This document shows positions 18,874 to 29,283 of a stretch of 64,000 nt of DNA, in pieces; positions within the stretch are counted from its first letter, which is position 1; every line of letters starts with the position of its first letter. Source of the stretch: an uncultured Lachnospiraceae bacterium (GTDB taxonomy: Bacteria; Bacillota; Clostridia; Lachnospirales; Lachnospiraceae); NCBI GenBank assembly GCA_947176505.1, contig CAMWQW010000013.1, positions 55,565 to 119,564 on the forward strand, given 5' to 3'. The notes below the pieces were generated by a model. It saw nothing but the letters and a program-made list of their open reading frames with translations. It was not told where the DNA came from and did not search any database. The position numbers were made by a program, and so were the translations under genes.

Positions 18874-19941
18874 TTAACTGATATCCAGCACTTCCTTTAA
18901 CATCGGAAGCATCTCCATAAACACATCAATAATCACCGGATCGAATTGCGTGCCCCTCCCGTCCAGCATAATCTGCATAATCTTCTCGATTGGACGCACC
19001 GGCGGCTTATAGCATCGTTCCTCGTAGAGCGCATCAAAGACATCTGCCACTGCCATAATCCGTGCCGCTAACGGTATCTCCTCCTGCTTTAGTCCCGTCG
19101 GATATCCCGTGCCGTCCCACCTCTCATGATGATACAGGGCAATATCTTCCACAATCCGCACGTAATGCTCGTCTTCCACATCTCCGATAATCATCTGAAT
19201 GATCTTGCTGCTGTGTGTAGTGTGCTGCTTCATGGTGTCGAATTCTTCCGGCGTGAGCCTGCCGGGCTTTTGCAAAATAGAATCCGGAATTTTAATCTTC
19301 CCCACATCATGGAGCGGCGCCGCTTTACAGAGATCCTCTATGTATTCTTCCGTCAATTCCTCCATAAAAAGATTACGCCTGCGCAGCTCATCCGCAATCA
19401 TACGCACATACATCTGCGTATTTTTGACATGCTTGCCGGTGCTGCCGTCCCTGCTCTCAATCAGATTCGCCATACCGATAATAACAGAGTCCTGAATCTT
19501 ACTGATACGGCTGGAAGCTTCAATAATTTTGTCCGCCTGCTCTTTGACCATATTCTCTAAGTTATGCCGGTACTGGTCAAGCTCTATCGTCTTATCCACA
19601 CGACTGAGCAGGATATCCGGAACAAAAGGCTTCGTAACGAAATCCATTGCGCCCATCTGAAAACATTTGATTTCCGTCTCCGCCAGATTATCCGCCGTCA
19701 GAAAAATCACAGGAATCGTCTTCGTATCTTCCTTCATTCGAAGCTGTTCCATCACTTCATATCCGTCCATGTCCGGCATATTGATATCCAGAAGAATCAA
19801 TTCCGGATGATGACTCTCCAAATATTTCAAAGCTCCCATACCGGAGTTGGAAGCTGCGATGCGGTACCGCGGCATAAGAATCTTCTGCGCAAGCGCCAGA
19901 TTCGTCTTGTCATCGTCCACCACCAAAATTGTATTTTTCAT
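18874..19941 (-). CDS. Response regulator with HD-GYP phosphodiesterase domain
   Basis: A 355-residue RpfG-like protein. The N-terminal receiver (VVDDDKTN; acceptor in LLDINMPDMDG; FVTKPF) is joined by a short coiled segment to an HD-GYP domain with HDVGKIKIP and HHERWDGTGYPTGL, the metal-binding and GYP signatures intact. It should hydrolyse cyclic di-GMP when phosphorylated. It ends 41 bp before the Hpt-bearing hybrid kinase on the same strand, which is a natural phosphodonor. No active GGDEF cyclase was seen in the window. Confidence 0.92.
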   Translation of the reverse strand: MKNTILVVDDDKTNLALAQKILMPRYRIAASNSGMGALKYLESHHPELILLDINMPDMDGYEVMEQLRMKEDTKTIPVIFLTADNLAETEIKCFQMGAMDFVTKPFVPDILLSRVDKTIELDQYRHNLENMVKEQADKIIEASSRISKIQDSVIIGMANLIESRDGSTGKHVKNTQMYVRMIADELRRRNLFMEELTEEYIEDLCKAAPLHDVGKIKIPDSILQKPGRLTPEEFDTMKQHTTHSSKIIQMIIGDVEDEHYVRIVEDIALYHHERWDGTGYPTGLKQEEIPLAARIMAVADVFDALYEERCYKPPVRPIEKIMQIMLDGRGTQFDPVIIDVFMEMLPMLKEVLDIS

Positions 19942-20015
19942 TGAGTTCTCCCTTCCTTGGCAATCTGCCCTCTCAACCTATCATAAGCATCTTTTGACAC
20001 CCGAATCTATATAGG

Positions 20016-21089
20016 CTAATTCAACAAATATACGGAAAAGGTGCTTCCTCTTCCAACCTTTGATTTGACACTGATATAGCCTCTTTGTCTGTTCATAATC
20101 CCTTGCGCCAGATAGAGTCCAAGACCGACTCCCTCCAAACCTGAGGCATCCTCTCCGCGATAGAAACGTTTGAACACGTCATGGCAGTGCTCATCCGGTA
20201 TGCCGATTCCGGTATCTGTAATATCCACGCGCGTATAAAACTGCCATGGACGGACATTGACATGTACGCTTCCGCCCTCCGGGGTGTACTTGACCGCATT
20301 GTCCAGAATATTACCGAGAGCCTCTGCCGTCCACTTGGAATCATGCCGCACCATGACTGATTCGTCACACGCCACCGAAAGCCCGATATGCTTAGCTTCT
20401 GCCCTTGCCAGAACACCGTTTAACGCCTGTGCAATCGTATCGTACAGGCTCGTCTCTTTTGTATGCATCATAAAAGTCCCTGTTTCCAGCCGCGACATCT
20501 TAATCAACGACTGCATAAGGAAGTCCAGTTTATCAATCTGTCCCGCCATAGTAGCCAAAAATTCCGACTGCTTTTCCTCACTGAGCTGATGCTTCTGTAA
20601 TATGCCTATAAACATCGAAAGATTAGCTATCGGTGTTTTAACTTGATGGGAAATATCGCTCACCAATTCCTGTATGGTCTGCTTGTCTTTCAGGCTGCGT
20701 CTCCACTGCTCACTCATCAGATCATAATATTGCAGGAATTTCCCCTGCACCCTTGCCGTCAGAGTATCCTCGTAGGGGTCGTAGTTCTCCGGTTCACGTC
20801 CTGCCATCAATTCATCCAGTGTCCGGCATAGCTCCTCCGCAAAACCGCAAACCTGTTTCCGCTGCCACAGACACCATATAACCGCCAGAAGACAGATGCC
20901 CCCGCACAAAGCAAGCAGCGTATATCGCACTTCACTGCGCGGAACCCATATCCACAACACATACAAAAACAATGCAAACAACGCTGTTCCTGTAACAATC
21001 ATCACCGTCTCGACCATGCGGCTTCCCATATGGCTGCCTGCATAGCTTCCGGTCTGTCTTCTCTGCGCCTGTTCCATAATTGTATTCAC
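20016..21089 (-). CDS. Sensor histidine kinase with short extracellular loop (BceS/VanS-like)
   Basis: A 357-residue kinase. Two closely spaced helices (about 26-48 and 55-75) leave only about seven residues outside the membrane, so there is no room for a sensory domain. That is the intramembrane-sensing layout of kinases that read the state of a partner ABC transporter. HisKA has SDISHQVKTPIANL; the ATPase domain has DNAVKYTPEGG, DTGIGIP and GVGLGLYLA. It begins 9 bp after the regulator gene. The FtsX-type ABC pairs downstream on the same strand are plausible partners. Confidence 0.9.
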   Translation of the reverse strand: MNTIMEQAQRRQTGSYAGSHMGSRMVETVMIVTGTALFALFLYVLWIWVPRSEVRYTLLALCGGICLLAVIWCLWQRKQVCGFAEELCRTLDELMAGREPENYDPYEDTLTARVQGKFLQYYDLMSEQWRRSLKDKQTIQELVSDISHQVKTPIANLSMFIGILQKHQLSEEKQSEFLATMAGQIDKLDFLMQSLIKMSRLETGTFMMHTKETSLYDTIAQALNGVLARAEAKHIGLSVACDESVMVRHDSKWTAEALGNILDNAVKYTPEGGSVHVNVRPWQFYTRVDITDTGIGIPDEHCHDVFKRFYRGEDASGLEGVGLGLYLAQGIMNRQRGYISVKSKVGRGSTFSVYLLN

Positions 21090-21098
21090 CCGTTCTTC

Positions 21099-21794
21099 TT
21101 ATTTCTGCTGCCTCTGCCAGACATATCCCATCCCCCGCACTGTCTTGACACAGATATGCTCATCATCTTCAATTTTCGCACGAAGTCTGTTCATAGTCAC
21201 CGTCAAAGTATGGTCATCTATATAATTGCCGTCACAGTCCCACAACTTTTCAAGCAGGACCTGTCGCGTCACTACTTTGCCTGCATTTGCCGTCAAAACT
21301 TTTAAAAGCTTATATTCGTTCGGTGTAATCGACAGCTTCTCCCCTTTGCAGACCGCGGTAAGCGCTCCAAAATCTATCTGTAAGAAATCATCCTGATAAA
21401 GCTCTTTATCATCCGGTCTCTCATGCAAAACACTTCCCCGGCGAATCGCCACCTCTACCCGCCTTAACAGTATCTGCATATGAAAAGGTTTCGTAATATA
21501 GTCCTCCGCCCCCAAATCAAAACCGCGCAATACATCTTCGTCCAAATCGTTAGCGGTAAGAAAAATTACCGGCATCCGCGGATGTGCACTCTTTAGCTCC
21601 CGACACAGTTCAAATCCGCTTCCATCCGGCAGATTCACATCGAGAATAGCCAGCGCAAAGTCTTCCTGTGATGCCAGATATCTCGCCTTCTTGCAGTTGT
21701 AGGCTGCCTGCGTCGCATAGCCGGTCTGGTCCAGTTCAAAGCACAGACCGGTACTTAGGGCAAGGTCATCTTCCACAACTAAAATTCGTTCCAT
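21099..21794 (-). CDS. OmpR-family response regulator
   Basis: A 231-residue regulator. The receiver has VVEDDLALS, acceptor Asp in AILDVNLPDGSG and KPFHMQIL; it is joined to a winged-helix Trans_reg_C domain (ITPNEYKLLKVL, DDHTLTVTMNRLRAKI, VRGMGYVW). It is co-transcribed with the kinase 9 bp downstream. AAGGAG precedes the ATG. Its own promoter has a TTGGCA-N16-TATAAA core behind a tandem repeat array. Regulators of this type bind 11-bp-phased repeats, as found at 9909-9937. Confidence 0.93.
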   Translation of the reverse strand: MERILVVEDDLALSTGLCFELDQTGYATQAAYNCKKARYLASQEDFALAILDVNLPDGSGFELCRELKSAHPRMPVIFLTANDLDEDVLRGFDLGAEDYITKPFHMQILLRRVEVAIRRGSVLHERPDDKELYQDDFLQIDFGALTAVCKGEKLSITPNEYKLLKVLTANAGKVVTRQVLLEKLWDCDGNYIDDHTLTVTMNRLRAKIEDDEHICVKTVRGMGYVWQRQQK

Positions 21795-21823
21795 TGATGT
21801 CTCCTTAACAGTTCTCTTTTCTT

Positions 21824-21851
21824 TTTATATCTTAACATATCTGGTTGCCAA
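21824..21851 (-). promoter_or_regulatory. Promoter of the response regulator/kinase genes
   Basis: TTGGCA (21851-21846) and TATAAA (21829-21824) are separated by 16 bp on the minus strand, about 30 bp before the regulator's start codon. The tandem repeat at 21871-21934 begins 20 bp upstream of the -35. Confidence 0.5.
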
Positions 21852-21870
21852 CCTCAACGAATCTTCTTAT

Positions 21871-21934
21871 TTCACGCGGAAATATTTTCACGCGGAAATA
21901 TTTTCATGCGGAAATATTTTCACGGGGAAATTTT
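21871..21934. repeat. Four tandem copies of a 16-bp unit
   Basis: TTCACGCGGAAATATT occurs at 21871 and 21887 exactly, at 21903 with one change, and at 21919 with three changes. The array fills the middle of the roughly 308-bp divergent region between the regulator (minus) and the GH31 gene (plus). Its position upstream of the regulator promoter suggests repeated protein-binding sites; slippage could change copy number. Confidence 0.9.
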
Positions 21935-22102
21935 TTGCCTTGTTCCCACGCAAACGACATTGCGGTATACATGTTAAATGTGATAAACTGACAGCATACT
22001 CAGGTTTCTCTGCATACACTTTTTCCTATTTTTTGTCCGCAGAAAATATACGGAATATGCATTGCAGATTAACGTATTGAAATATAAGAAAGGAACCCGG
22101 CT

Positions 22103-24367
22103 ATGTTTGGAAAATTACTGGATTACTCCCGTCAGGGACAAACAATCACCCTGCATTATGAAAAGGAGACGGCATATCTGCATGTTCTGACAGATCAGAT
22201 CATCAACGTATTTGTCCCCTATGCCACGAAAGACCATCGCTCCAAAGCCATCGAAGGCGATAAAGAGCAGAATACTGCCTTTACACTGGAAGAGACTTCG
22301 GTAGGTTTATCTTCCGAAAAATGCATTATGTTAACTACTTCTTTTCTCTCCTGCCACATCTACGATGATTTCAAACTGGATTTCTATGACAAGAATGGAA
22401 CTCTATTATGCGCAGACTACCGGGGCAGCAGAGTGCCTCGCTTTACCATACAGGAATCTTTAATCGAATTGATCAAGCAGGAAGGGCATGACGTAGCTCT
22501 GACCGGAGATACGGATTATCCCGTGCAGTGTGTCAAAGCGCTGGATGCACATGACTGCATCTATGGTCTGGGCGATAAGACCGGCAGTTTGAATAAGCGC
22601 TATTATGAATATGAGAACTGGAACAGTGACATTCCGGATCCCCACGAAGACAGTTTTAAATCCCTTTACAAAAGCATTCCCTTCTTTATCACGCTGAAAG
22701 AAAAAGGCATTTACGGAATCTTTTATGATAATACATACAAGAGTTATTTTAACTTCGGCAAAGAAAATGACGGTTATTACAGTTTCGGCAGCGATAACGG
22801 TAATCTGGACTACTATTTCATCGGCGGAAGCTCCATGCCCGACATCATAAACGGTTACACTTACCTGACCGGACGGATGCCGCTGCCTCAGAAATGGACG
22901 CTCGGGTACCACCAGTCGCGCTGGGGTTACGACAGTGAGGAGACCTTCCGTTCAATCGCCGCCAAACTTGGAGAATGCCGGATTCCCTGCGACGCCATCC
23001 ATTTTGACATCGACTATATGGACCGGTACAAAGTCTTCACTTGGAATACTTCACGCTTTGCAGATCCCAAAGCCCTACTCTCCGACTTAAAGAAACAGGG
23101 AATAAAAGCCGTCACAATCATTGACCCCGGCGTCAAGGCAGAAAGGGACTATACCATGTACGATGAGGGCATTGCAGGTGATTACTATGCCAAGACGCCC
23201 GATGGGGAAGTCTACGTCAATGCGGTATGGCCCGGTGACGCAGTATACCCTGACTTCGGCAACCCAGCCGTAAGGAAATGGTGGGGAGAACATCTTAGTT
23301 TTTATACAGATCTGGGTGTGGCAGGCATCTGGAACGACATGAACGAACCTGCAAGCTTTAACGGTCCGCTCCCCGGCGACATTGTCTTTACAGATGAAGA
23401 CAGACCGTCCACACACGCCGAAATGCACAATGTCTACGGACACAACATGGCTAAAGCCACTTATGAAGGATGGAAGAAGCTGACCGGAAAGCGTCCCTTC
23501 GTCATCACCCGCGCCTGCTACAGCGGCTCACAGAAATATGCCACCGCATGGACCGGGGATAATCAGAGTCTCTGGACACATCTGCGCATGGCGATTCCCC
23601 AGCAGTGCAATCTGGGGCTTAGCGGCATGGCTTTTGTCGGTACGGATATCGGCGGCTTCGGTGCGGACACTACTCCGGAGCTGATGGCACGCTGGGTACA
23701 AGTCGGGTGTTTTTCTCCGCTTTTCCGCAATCATTGCGCCAAAGGCAGCATGAATCAGGAGCCTTGGCTCTTCGGAGACAGCGTACTCTCCATCTACCGG
23801 AAATACGTTGAACTGCGCTACAGCCTGCTGCCCTACTTCTACGACCTGTGCAGGGTATGCGAGCAGACCGGGCTTCCCATTATCCGCCCGCTTGTGCTCC
23901 ACTACGAGAATGACATAAATGTCAGAAATATGAACGATGAATTTCTGGTCGGGGAATCCCTGCTTGTCGCTCCGGTCGTTGACCAAGGTGTCACCAAGCG
24001 GCTTGTCTATCTGCCTGAGGGCGTCTGGTATGACTATTGGACACACCAAGAATATCAGGGCAGAGAATACTATCCCGTAGACGCACCTTTAGACGTCTGT
24101 CCGATTTTCGTCAAAGCAGGCTCCGTCATACCGAAGGCTCCCGCCCAAATGTATGTGGGTGAGATTCCCGACCCCGAACTGATTCTGGAAGTCTGGCAGG
24201 GCGAAGGCTCCTATGTGCATTACCGGGACAACGGCGAAGATTTCGCCTACCGCGACGGTGCCTACAACGAGTATCTGATTGAGAATAAAGGCAGCCATGA
24301 GCTTAGCATCACAAAGCTGCACGACGGATATACGGATTATCCTAACGTGCGGGTAGAATATATGTAA
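22103..24367 (+). CDS. Glycoside hydrolase family 31 alpha-glycosidase
   Basis: A 754-residue GH31 enzyme with no signal peptide, so cytoplasmic. The N-terminal beta-sandwich precedes a (beta/alpha)8 barrel with the nucleophile motif GIWNDMNEPASF (about 417-428) and the acid/base Asp in WTGDNQS (about 480). HYDGYTDYPNVR-like beta domains close the protein. Family members are mostly alpha-glucosidases; alpha-xylosidase activity cannot be excluded from sequence alone. AGAAAGGAA precedes the ATG. It stands alone on the plus strand and is not joined to an importer here. Confidence 0.92.
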   Translation: MFGKLLDYSRQGQTITLHYEKETAYLHVLTDQIINVFVPYATKDHRSKAIEGDKEQNTAFTLEETSVGLSSEKCIMLTTSFLSCHIYDDFKLDFYDKNGTLLCADYRGSRVPRFTIQESLIELIKQEGHDVALTGDTDYPVQCVKALDAHDCIYGLGDKTGSLNKRYYEYENWNSDIPDPHEDSFKSLYKSIPFFITLKEKGIYGIFYDNTYKSYFNFGKENDGYYSFGSDNGNLDYYFIGGSSMPDIINGYTYLTGRMPLPQKWTLGYHQSRWGYDSEETFRSIAAKLGECRIPCDAIHFDIDYMDRYKVFTWNTSRFADPKALLSDLKKQGIKAVTIIDPGVKAERDYTMYDEGIAGDYYAKTPDGEVYVNAVWPGDAVYPDFGNPAVRKWWGEHLSFYTDLGVAGIWNDMNEPASFNGPLPGDIVFTDEDRPSTHAEMHNVYGHNMAKATYEGWKKLTGKRPFVITRACYSGSQKYATAWTGDNQSLWTHLRMAIPQQCNLGLSGMAFVGTDIGGFGADTTPELMARWVQVGCFSPLFRNHCAKGSMNQEPWLFGDSVLSIYRKYVELRYSLLPYFYDLCRVCEQTGLPIIRPLVLHYENDINVRNMNDEFLVGESLLVAPVVDQGVTKRLVYLPEGVWYDYWTHQEYQGREYYPVDAPLDVCPIFVKAGSVIPKAPAQMYVGEIPDPELILEVWQGEGSYVHYRDNGEDFAYRDGAYNEYLIENKGSHELSITKLHDGYTDYPNVRVEYM

Positions 24368-24390
24368 TTATACTTACCACTATGCTGAAT

Positions 24391-24420
24391 CGGCGCTGCC
24401 ATAACCTTATAGCAGCGCCG
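24391..24420. terminator. Terminator hairpin shared by convergent genes
   Basis: CGGCGCTGC pairs with GCAGCGCCG across a 12-nt loop between the GH31 stop and the stop of the convergent hybrid kinase. Flanks are A/T-rich without a clean U-run. Confidence 0.65.
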
Positions 24421-24431
24421 ACTTATCATCG

Positions 24432-27400
24432 TTAATTTAATATTTCATGTAATACTTCCAAGAGTACCGGAATATCAATAGGTTTCGCAATATGCCCATT
24501 CATTCCAGCATTTAACGCCTCTTTCTTATCTTCGTCAAAGGCATTGGCTGTCATGGCAATAATCGGAATATTCGCCAATTCCGGATCATCCATCGCCCGA
24601 ATCTGCCTTGTAGCCTCATAGCCGTCCATCTTCGGCATCTGTATATCCATCAGAATCAAATCGTACTGTCCGGGTTTTGCTTCCTTCATCTTCTCTACCG
24701 CAACAACGCCGTCGTCAGCTACCTCAATGACAAAGCCGGTCTCACCGAGAATCTCCACTGCGATCTCCTGATTCAGCTCATTGTCCTCCACAAGCAGAAT
24801 TTTCTTTCCCTCAAATGATATAGGCTCTTCTTCCGTCGTATCGTCTGTGTTCCTAACCACAAAAGGAGATTCCAGAATCTCTCTAAGCTCCGAAAGGAAT
24901 ATCGGTTTCGAGCAAAATGCCGTGACACCCGCCTCTATCGCTTCCTTCTCGATATCCGACCAGTCATAAGCCGTCAGAATAATAATCGGCTTACCATCTC
25001 CGATGATGCCTCGAATCCGTCTTACTACTTCAACTCCGTTCATATCCGGCATAAGCCAGTCAATGATATACACCGCGTACTCGTCACCCTGCTCCGCTGC
25101 AAGCTGGACGCGCAGCACTGCTTCCTTACCTGAAGTCGTCCAATCCGGACGCATACCGATTATGGAAAGCATCTTGGTAACACTGGAGCATGTGTTAAAG
25201 TCATCATCCGCCACAAGCGCGCGAAGTTCGTTCAGCTCAGGAATCACTTCCTGCCGTACCGAACCGGTACAAGTCTTAAATTGCAGCGCAACCGTAAAAG
25301 TTGTTCCTTTTCCTTCTTCACTCTCGACGGAAATCGTACCGTTCATCATGTCCACGATATTCTTGGTAATCGCCATTCCAAGTCCCGTTCCCTGTATGCC
25401 GCTGACCGTACTCGTCCTTTCGCGCTCGAAAGGCTCAAAAACATGCTCTAAGAATTCCTTGCTCATTCCGATTCCGGAGTCTTTGACCTCAAATTCGTAA
25501 GACGCAATGCCTTCCGACGCATTACCCTTTTGCACGATACGGACGCCCACCAGTCCTCCGGGTTTTGTAAATTTCATAGCATTGCTGAGCAGATTCAAAA
25601 GAACCTGATTTAGCCTGAGCTTATCGCACATAACATGCTCGTTGACCACGTCCGCCGTATCTATGTAGAATTCCAGCCGTTTCGATGTGACATCCGCCTG
25701 CACAATCGTCTTCAAGTCATGCATAATTTCCGGAAGAGAAGTCTCCTTCTCCTCAATCTTCACCTTACCGCTCTCGATACGGCTCATATCCAGAACATCA
25801 TTAATCAGACTGAGCAAGTGGTTGCTGGATGTCGTAATTTTTGCCAGATAATCCTGAACCTTCTCGGTGTTGTCAATATGCGCCGCCGCAAGGGATGTAA
25901 ATCCGATGATCGCATTCATCGGCGTCCGGATATCGTGAGACATATTGTTAAGGAAGGTAGTCTTCGCCCGATTGGCATGCTGTGCCGCCGCCAGAGCATC
26001 CTCCAGATCAATCTTCTGTCGTTCCAGCTGTTCTTCCAATTTCTTTTCGTCATCAATATCCACAAAAAGTCCCACAAAATCAATCGGCGAACCGTCTTTT
26101 CTTCTGGACAGCCTTCCGGCAGCATGGAACCAGCGCAGCCCGGCTTTTCTGGTGTACAGACGGTACTCCACATCATAGGTCTTCTCTCCGGTATAATCCA
26201 TGACGGTATCCCAGTATTCCTTAATCACCTGCTCTTTATCTTCCTCATACAGCAAATCACTCCATGATTCAAGCCTATTGGGAAAATCCTCTTCGTTCTC
26301 GTATCCGACCATTTTGCGGAAAACATCCGTCCATATACAGGATGTCATTTCCGCCTTTTCGTTAAATCCCATGCTCCAGAGACCGGAACCCATTGCAGCG
26401 TGGATATTATCCATTGCCATCTGTTCTTTCTCAATCTGAGCATAAGCCGCCCGAATCTTATCTCCGTCCGCTTTCTCCTGCGCCAAAAGCTGCTCGGCAT
26501 TCTTCCTGATTCGTCTGATAAGTGCAATAAACACAAACAGCATCACAAGAACCGTAATAACAATCTGGATAATGCTTCGCTGCATCATCTCGGAACTGAC
26601 GGAACTGATCTGATCGGTAATAACATTGTCACGAATCAACACCGTCAGCATCCAGTTCGTTCCTTCCACCGGAATATAACACAGATTCTCCTGTGTCCCC
26701 ATGTAGCTGAAAGAGATCTGCCCTTCTCTTCCGTTAGCAAAATCATCCGCCAGCTGTTCGTAGCTGAAGCCGTTATATATATCTGCATCTTTCAATTCGG
26801 ACAAAAGATTGGTTCCAGCCTCCAGATTACCGAAAGCATTGTTTGCCAGATCCTCCCCGTTGCGGTGGAACAGGCTCCAAGAAGTTTCATTGTAATCAGT
26901 CTGTGATGTCAGGGAACTGAGCATCTCTTCGATGTCAAGCTGAATGAAGCACGACTCAATCCGTGCACCCTGAAAAGTGATATTGTCAACAGGCATTGCA
27001 AGGACTACCTGTTTCCTTACACCGTCGGGCTTCTCCGTACTAATCACAGGTCCCGTCAATTTCTCAGAAAGGAAATTATATCTGCCAACTCCCGATTCCG
27101 TATAGAACTCCGTATATACGATTCCGTTCTCGTCTACCAGCGCAAATTTGTCTATACCGCAAAGTTTTTTAACTCTTCCTACAAAGTTATGTAACGTATC
27201 CAACGACTCTAAATCGGTTTCATCGATAATATCCAGCGCATTCTCTATGTATCCGAAGCCTCTCCTCAGTTCCTCGGCAACGACCTGCGCTCTTCTCCCT
27301 GCCAGCTCCTCCAGATAAAAATCACTAACCTTGCTTACCGCCTGACTCGTACTCTTTCTCGCACTATTCGATACCCATATCGTAGTAAGGAGAAGAATCA

Positions 27401-27500
27401 ATGCAATGATCACTCCTCCCACTACGGCAGTTGTAATTGTCTGTTTCTTTTGTCTCTCATTCACGGCAATTGTGCCTCCCTCATGCTTCCACCATTTCAT
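24432..27500 (-). CDS. dCache-PAS hybrid histidine kinase with two receivers
   Basis: A 1,022-residue kinase (GTG 27464 with GGGAGG upstream is an alternative start). A helix (about 23-45), an extracytoplasmic region of about 260 residues resembling dCache, and a second helix (about 310-330) are followed by a PAS/PAC sensor, HisKA ([13 protein letters not shown]), HATPase_c ([14 protein letters not shown]), then two receivers: the first with acceptor in [11 protein letters not shown], the second with VEDNELNQ and [11 protein letters not shown]. This is the common Lachnospiraceae arrangement for sensing small extracellular ligands. No dedicated output gene is adjacent. Confidence 0.9.
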   Translation of the reverse strand: MKWWKHEGGTIAVNERQKKQTITTAVVGGVIIALILLLTTIWVSNSARKSTSQAVSKVSDFYLEELAGRRAQVVAEELRRGFGYIENALDIIDETDLESLDTLHNFVGRVKKLCGIDKFALVDENGIVYTEFYTESGVGRYNFLSEKLTGPVISTEKPDGVRKQVVLAMPVDNITFQGARIESCFIQLDIEEMLSSLTSQTDYNETSWSLFHRNGEDLANNAFGNLEAGTNLLSELKDADIYNGFSYEQLADDFANGREGQISFSYMGTQENLCYIPVEGTNWMLTVLIRDNVITDQISSVSSEMMQRSIIQIVITVLVMLFVFIALIRRIRKNAEQLLAQEKADGDKIRAAYAQIEKEQMAMDNIHAAMGSGLWSMGFNEKAEMTSCIWTDVFRKMVGYENEEDFPNRLESWSDLLYEEDKEQVIKEYWDTVMDYTGEKTYDVEYRLYTRKAGLRWFHAAGRLSRRKDGSPIDFVGLFVDIDDEKKLEEQLERQKIDLEDALAAAQHANRAKTTFLNNMSHDIRTPMNAIIGFTSLAAAHIDNTEKVQDYLAKITTSSNHLLSLINDVLDMSRIESGKVKIEEKETSLPEIMHDLKTIVQADVTSKRLEFYIDTADVVNEHVMCDKLRLNQVLLNLLSNAMKFTKPGGLVGVRIVQKGNASEGIASYEFEVKDSGIGMSKEFLEHVFEPFERERTSTVSGIQGTGLGMAITKNIVDMMNGTISVESEEGKGTTFTVALQFKTCTGSVRQEVIPELNELRALVADDDFNTCSSVTKMLSIIGMRPDWTTSGKEAVLRVQLAAEQGDEYAVYIIDWLMPDMNGVEVVRRIRGIIGDGKPIIILTAYDWSDIEKEAIEAGVTAFCSKPIFLSELREILESPFVVRNTDDTTEEEPISFEGKKILLVEDNELNQEIAVEILGETGFVIEVADDGVVAVEKMKEAKPGQYDLILMDIQMPKMDGYEATRQIRAMDDPELANIPIIAMTANAFDEDKKEALNAGMNGHIAKPIDIPVLLEVLHEILN

Positions 27501-27627
27501 TATCCCTCGCCTTAAACATTCCTACAAAAATGTCGGCTTGTCAATTATATTATAATAGCATAAGGAATTTGTAAACACTATTTATTTTAAGAAAAATCTG
27601 CAAAATCTGTTAAAAATGCTATTCTCT

Positions 27628-29208
27628 TTACATACCCGGCACATAATAAAAACAGGTTTTCTCCGGGACTGCAATAAATCTTGTCCCTAAAGGATGCTCC
27701 TCTATACGATAATCACCGATATCCGCAAAGACGATTCTTCCATCGGGCAGCGCACAGCTTCTTACACCTTCCCAGTCACAGGGCGCTTCATATGGCGGCA
27801 GCACATTTTCCGCTCTCTCATCGCCCAGATTATAGGTAAAAATACCGTCATATCCCCAAAATACAAAATCTGACTCCGCGCCCTGTGCTATGATATCAAT
27901 CATAATCGCCGCGTTCTCCGGCATAATGTCGTAATAGATCTCCCCAAGCATCCCCCTCTCTACGTCCAAAGAAGCAATTCCCATTTTATTCTGCGGATTG
28001 TCCGGGTCATAGAAATTCTCTATATAAGTATAGACTTTGCCGTCTTTTCCCACGCCCAATCCACCGTTTAATCTGAATGCATACTCATTCGAAGTAATAC
28101 TCGAGACATAATTGCCCTCCCTATCCAGCACAAGGATCTCACACTCCTGTGCTTCATTAGATGATTTAAGTCCCGCCACATTCAGATACAGCCATCCGTT
28201 ATGGTCTATTGTCATTCTTCTTACATAACCTTGACGCCCCGGAGCAAGGTAAGATGACAGATCAATCTTGTGAAGCAGTTTTCCTTCCTTACTTACAACC
28301 CATACCGCCATCGTCCTATTCTCAATATCATTCTCGTCAAGCCACTGCCACAGCGCCATGTAGACATCGCCGTTCTTATCCTGACACATGGCTAGAATCC
28401 TCGTCTCCGCCCCAAAATCATCAAAGAAAAGCTCCGAATCGCTGCTGCCGATTGCCATTCTGTGTACCGTGTGATATCCCGCTAGGAACAATTCGTTCTG
28501 TCCTGCCGCTATCGTCAAATCCAGCTCCAGATCGCCCGTATACGGAATCGTTAATTCCTGTTCCGGTTCATAAACTGCATCCGTGGCAAGGATTTCTTCA
28601 TCGGTCGCCTCGACCTCTTCCTCCCGGATTACAGGCATCTGCGCTTCCCCGGCTGCAATCATCTCGTTCATCTTCTGCAGACTGTAATCCCTCTTATACA
28701 TAAAATCAATAATGCAGAGAAGTTCCTCATCGCTCATCTCCTCGTCAGGAAAGAAAAAGCTGGAGGTGGCGCCAAGGAAAGCGACTCCTCTTCCTTTATA
28801 CTCCTGCGCCTGTTCAATCATAGTCAGCTCACCCTTCGGAAAACGCGCCTCATTTTCATAGGCTTCCCGAAGTTCTTCCATCCTTTTCTTTTCCGTGTCA
28901 AAGTAAGGTCTATTATAATTGTCAGCTCCCAGCTTTGTCGTATAAATTTGTGCAAAATACGCTTCAATCTTTTCCCTGTTCATAGCTTCCATCCGTTCTC
29001 TTACTGCTCCCACGGAAGCTACGGCGGTAACGGAGCAAAGCAAAATAAGCGCCGCCGCAAGAATCAGACTTTTCCGAACTGACATATGGAATTTTCCATT
29101 TTTTGGTTTGCATAATATTCCTTCTATCTTATCAGACAGCGATTCCGGCATAACAATCTGCTCCTGCCCTGCCATATGAAACAATGTCTCTTCCCATCTG
29201 TCTTTCAT
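27628..29208 (-). CDS. Anti-sigma-like membrane protein with extracellular propeller-like domain
   Basis: A 526-residue protein. The first 40 residues are cytoplasmic and likely hold the sigma factor. A single helix lies at about 46-66 (LILAAALILLCSVTAVASV). About 450 extracytoplasmic residues follow, of which the last 300 show repeated blade-like segments (MCQDKNGDVYMAL, MTIDHNGWLYLNV, LGVGKDGKVYTYI, ALPDGRIVFADI), suggesting a six- or seven-bladed beta-propeller. It starts 75 bp after the ECF sigma gene. The call as an anti-sigma factor rests on topology and gene order, not on a recognised zinc-finger motif. Confidence 0.7.
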   Translation of the reverse strand: MKDRWEETLFHMAGQEQIVMPESLSDKIEGILCKPKNGKFHMSVRKSLILAAALILLCSVTAVASVGAVRERMEAMNREKIEAYFAQIYTTKLGADNYNRPYFDTEKKRMEELREAYENEARFPKGELTMIEQAQEYKGRGVAFLGATSSFFFPDEEMSDEELLCIIDFMYKRDYSLQKMNEMIAAGEAQMPVIREEEVEATDEEILATDAVYEPEQELTIPYTGDLELDLTIAAGQNELFLAGYHTVHRMAIGSSDSELFFDDFGAETRILAMCQDKNGDVYMALWQWLDENDIENRTMAVWVVSKEGKLLHKIDLSSYLAPGRQGYVRRMTIDHNGWLYLNVAGLKSSNEAQECEILVLDREGNYVSSITSNEYAFRLNGGLGVGKDGKVYTYIENFYDPDNPQNKMGIASLDVERGMLGEIYYDIMPENAAIMIDIIAQGAESDFVFWGYDGIFTYNLGDERAENVLPPYEAPCDWEGVRSCALPDGRIVFADIGDYRIEEHPLGTRFIAVPEKTCFYYVPGM

Positions 29209-29283
29209 ATATGTCTCCTTTCCGAAATCATGTACTCGTTTCTATACACTCAACTGTTACAAGCAATTCTGTTTCTCCCCGGT

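Noticed and set aside
21871-21934. CRISPR-like or mobile-element repeat
   Set aside because: The 16-bp units are directly abutting without spacers and there is no transposase.
25635-26267. 210-codon frame opposite the dCache hybrid kinase
   Set aside because: Antisense to the PAS and HisKA domains, without a start signal or family resemblance.
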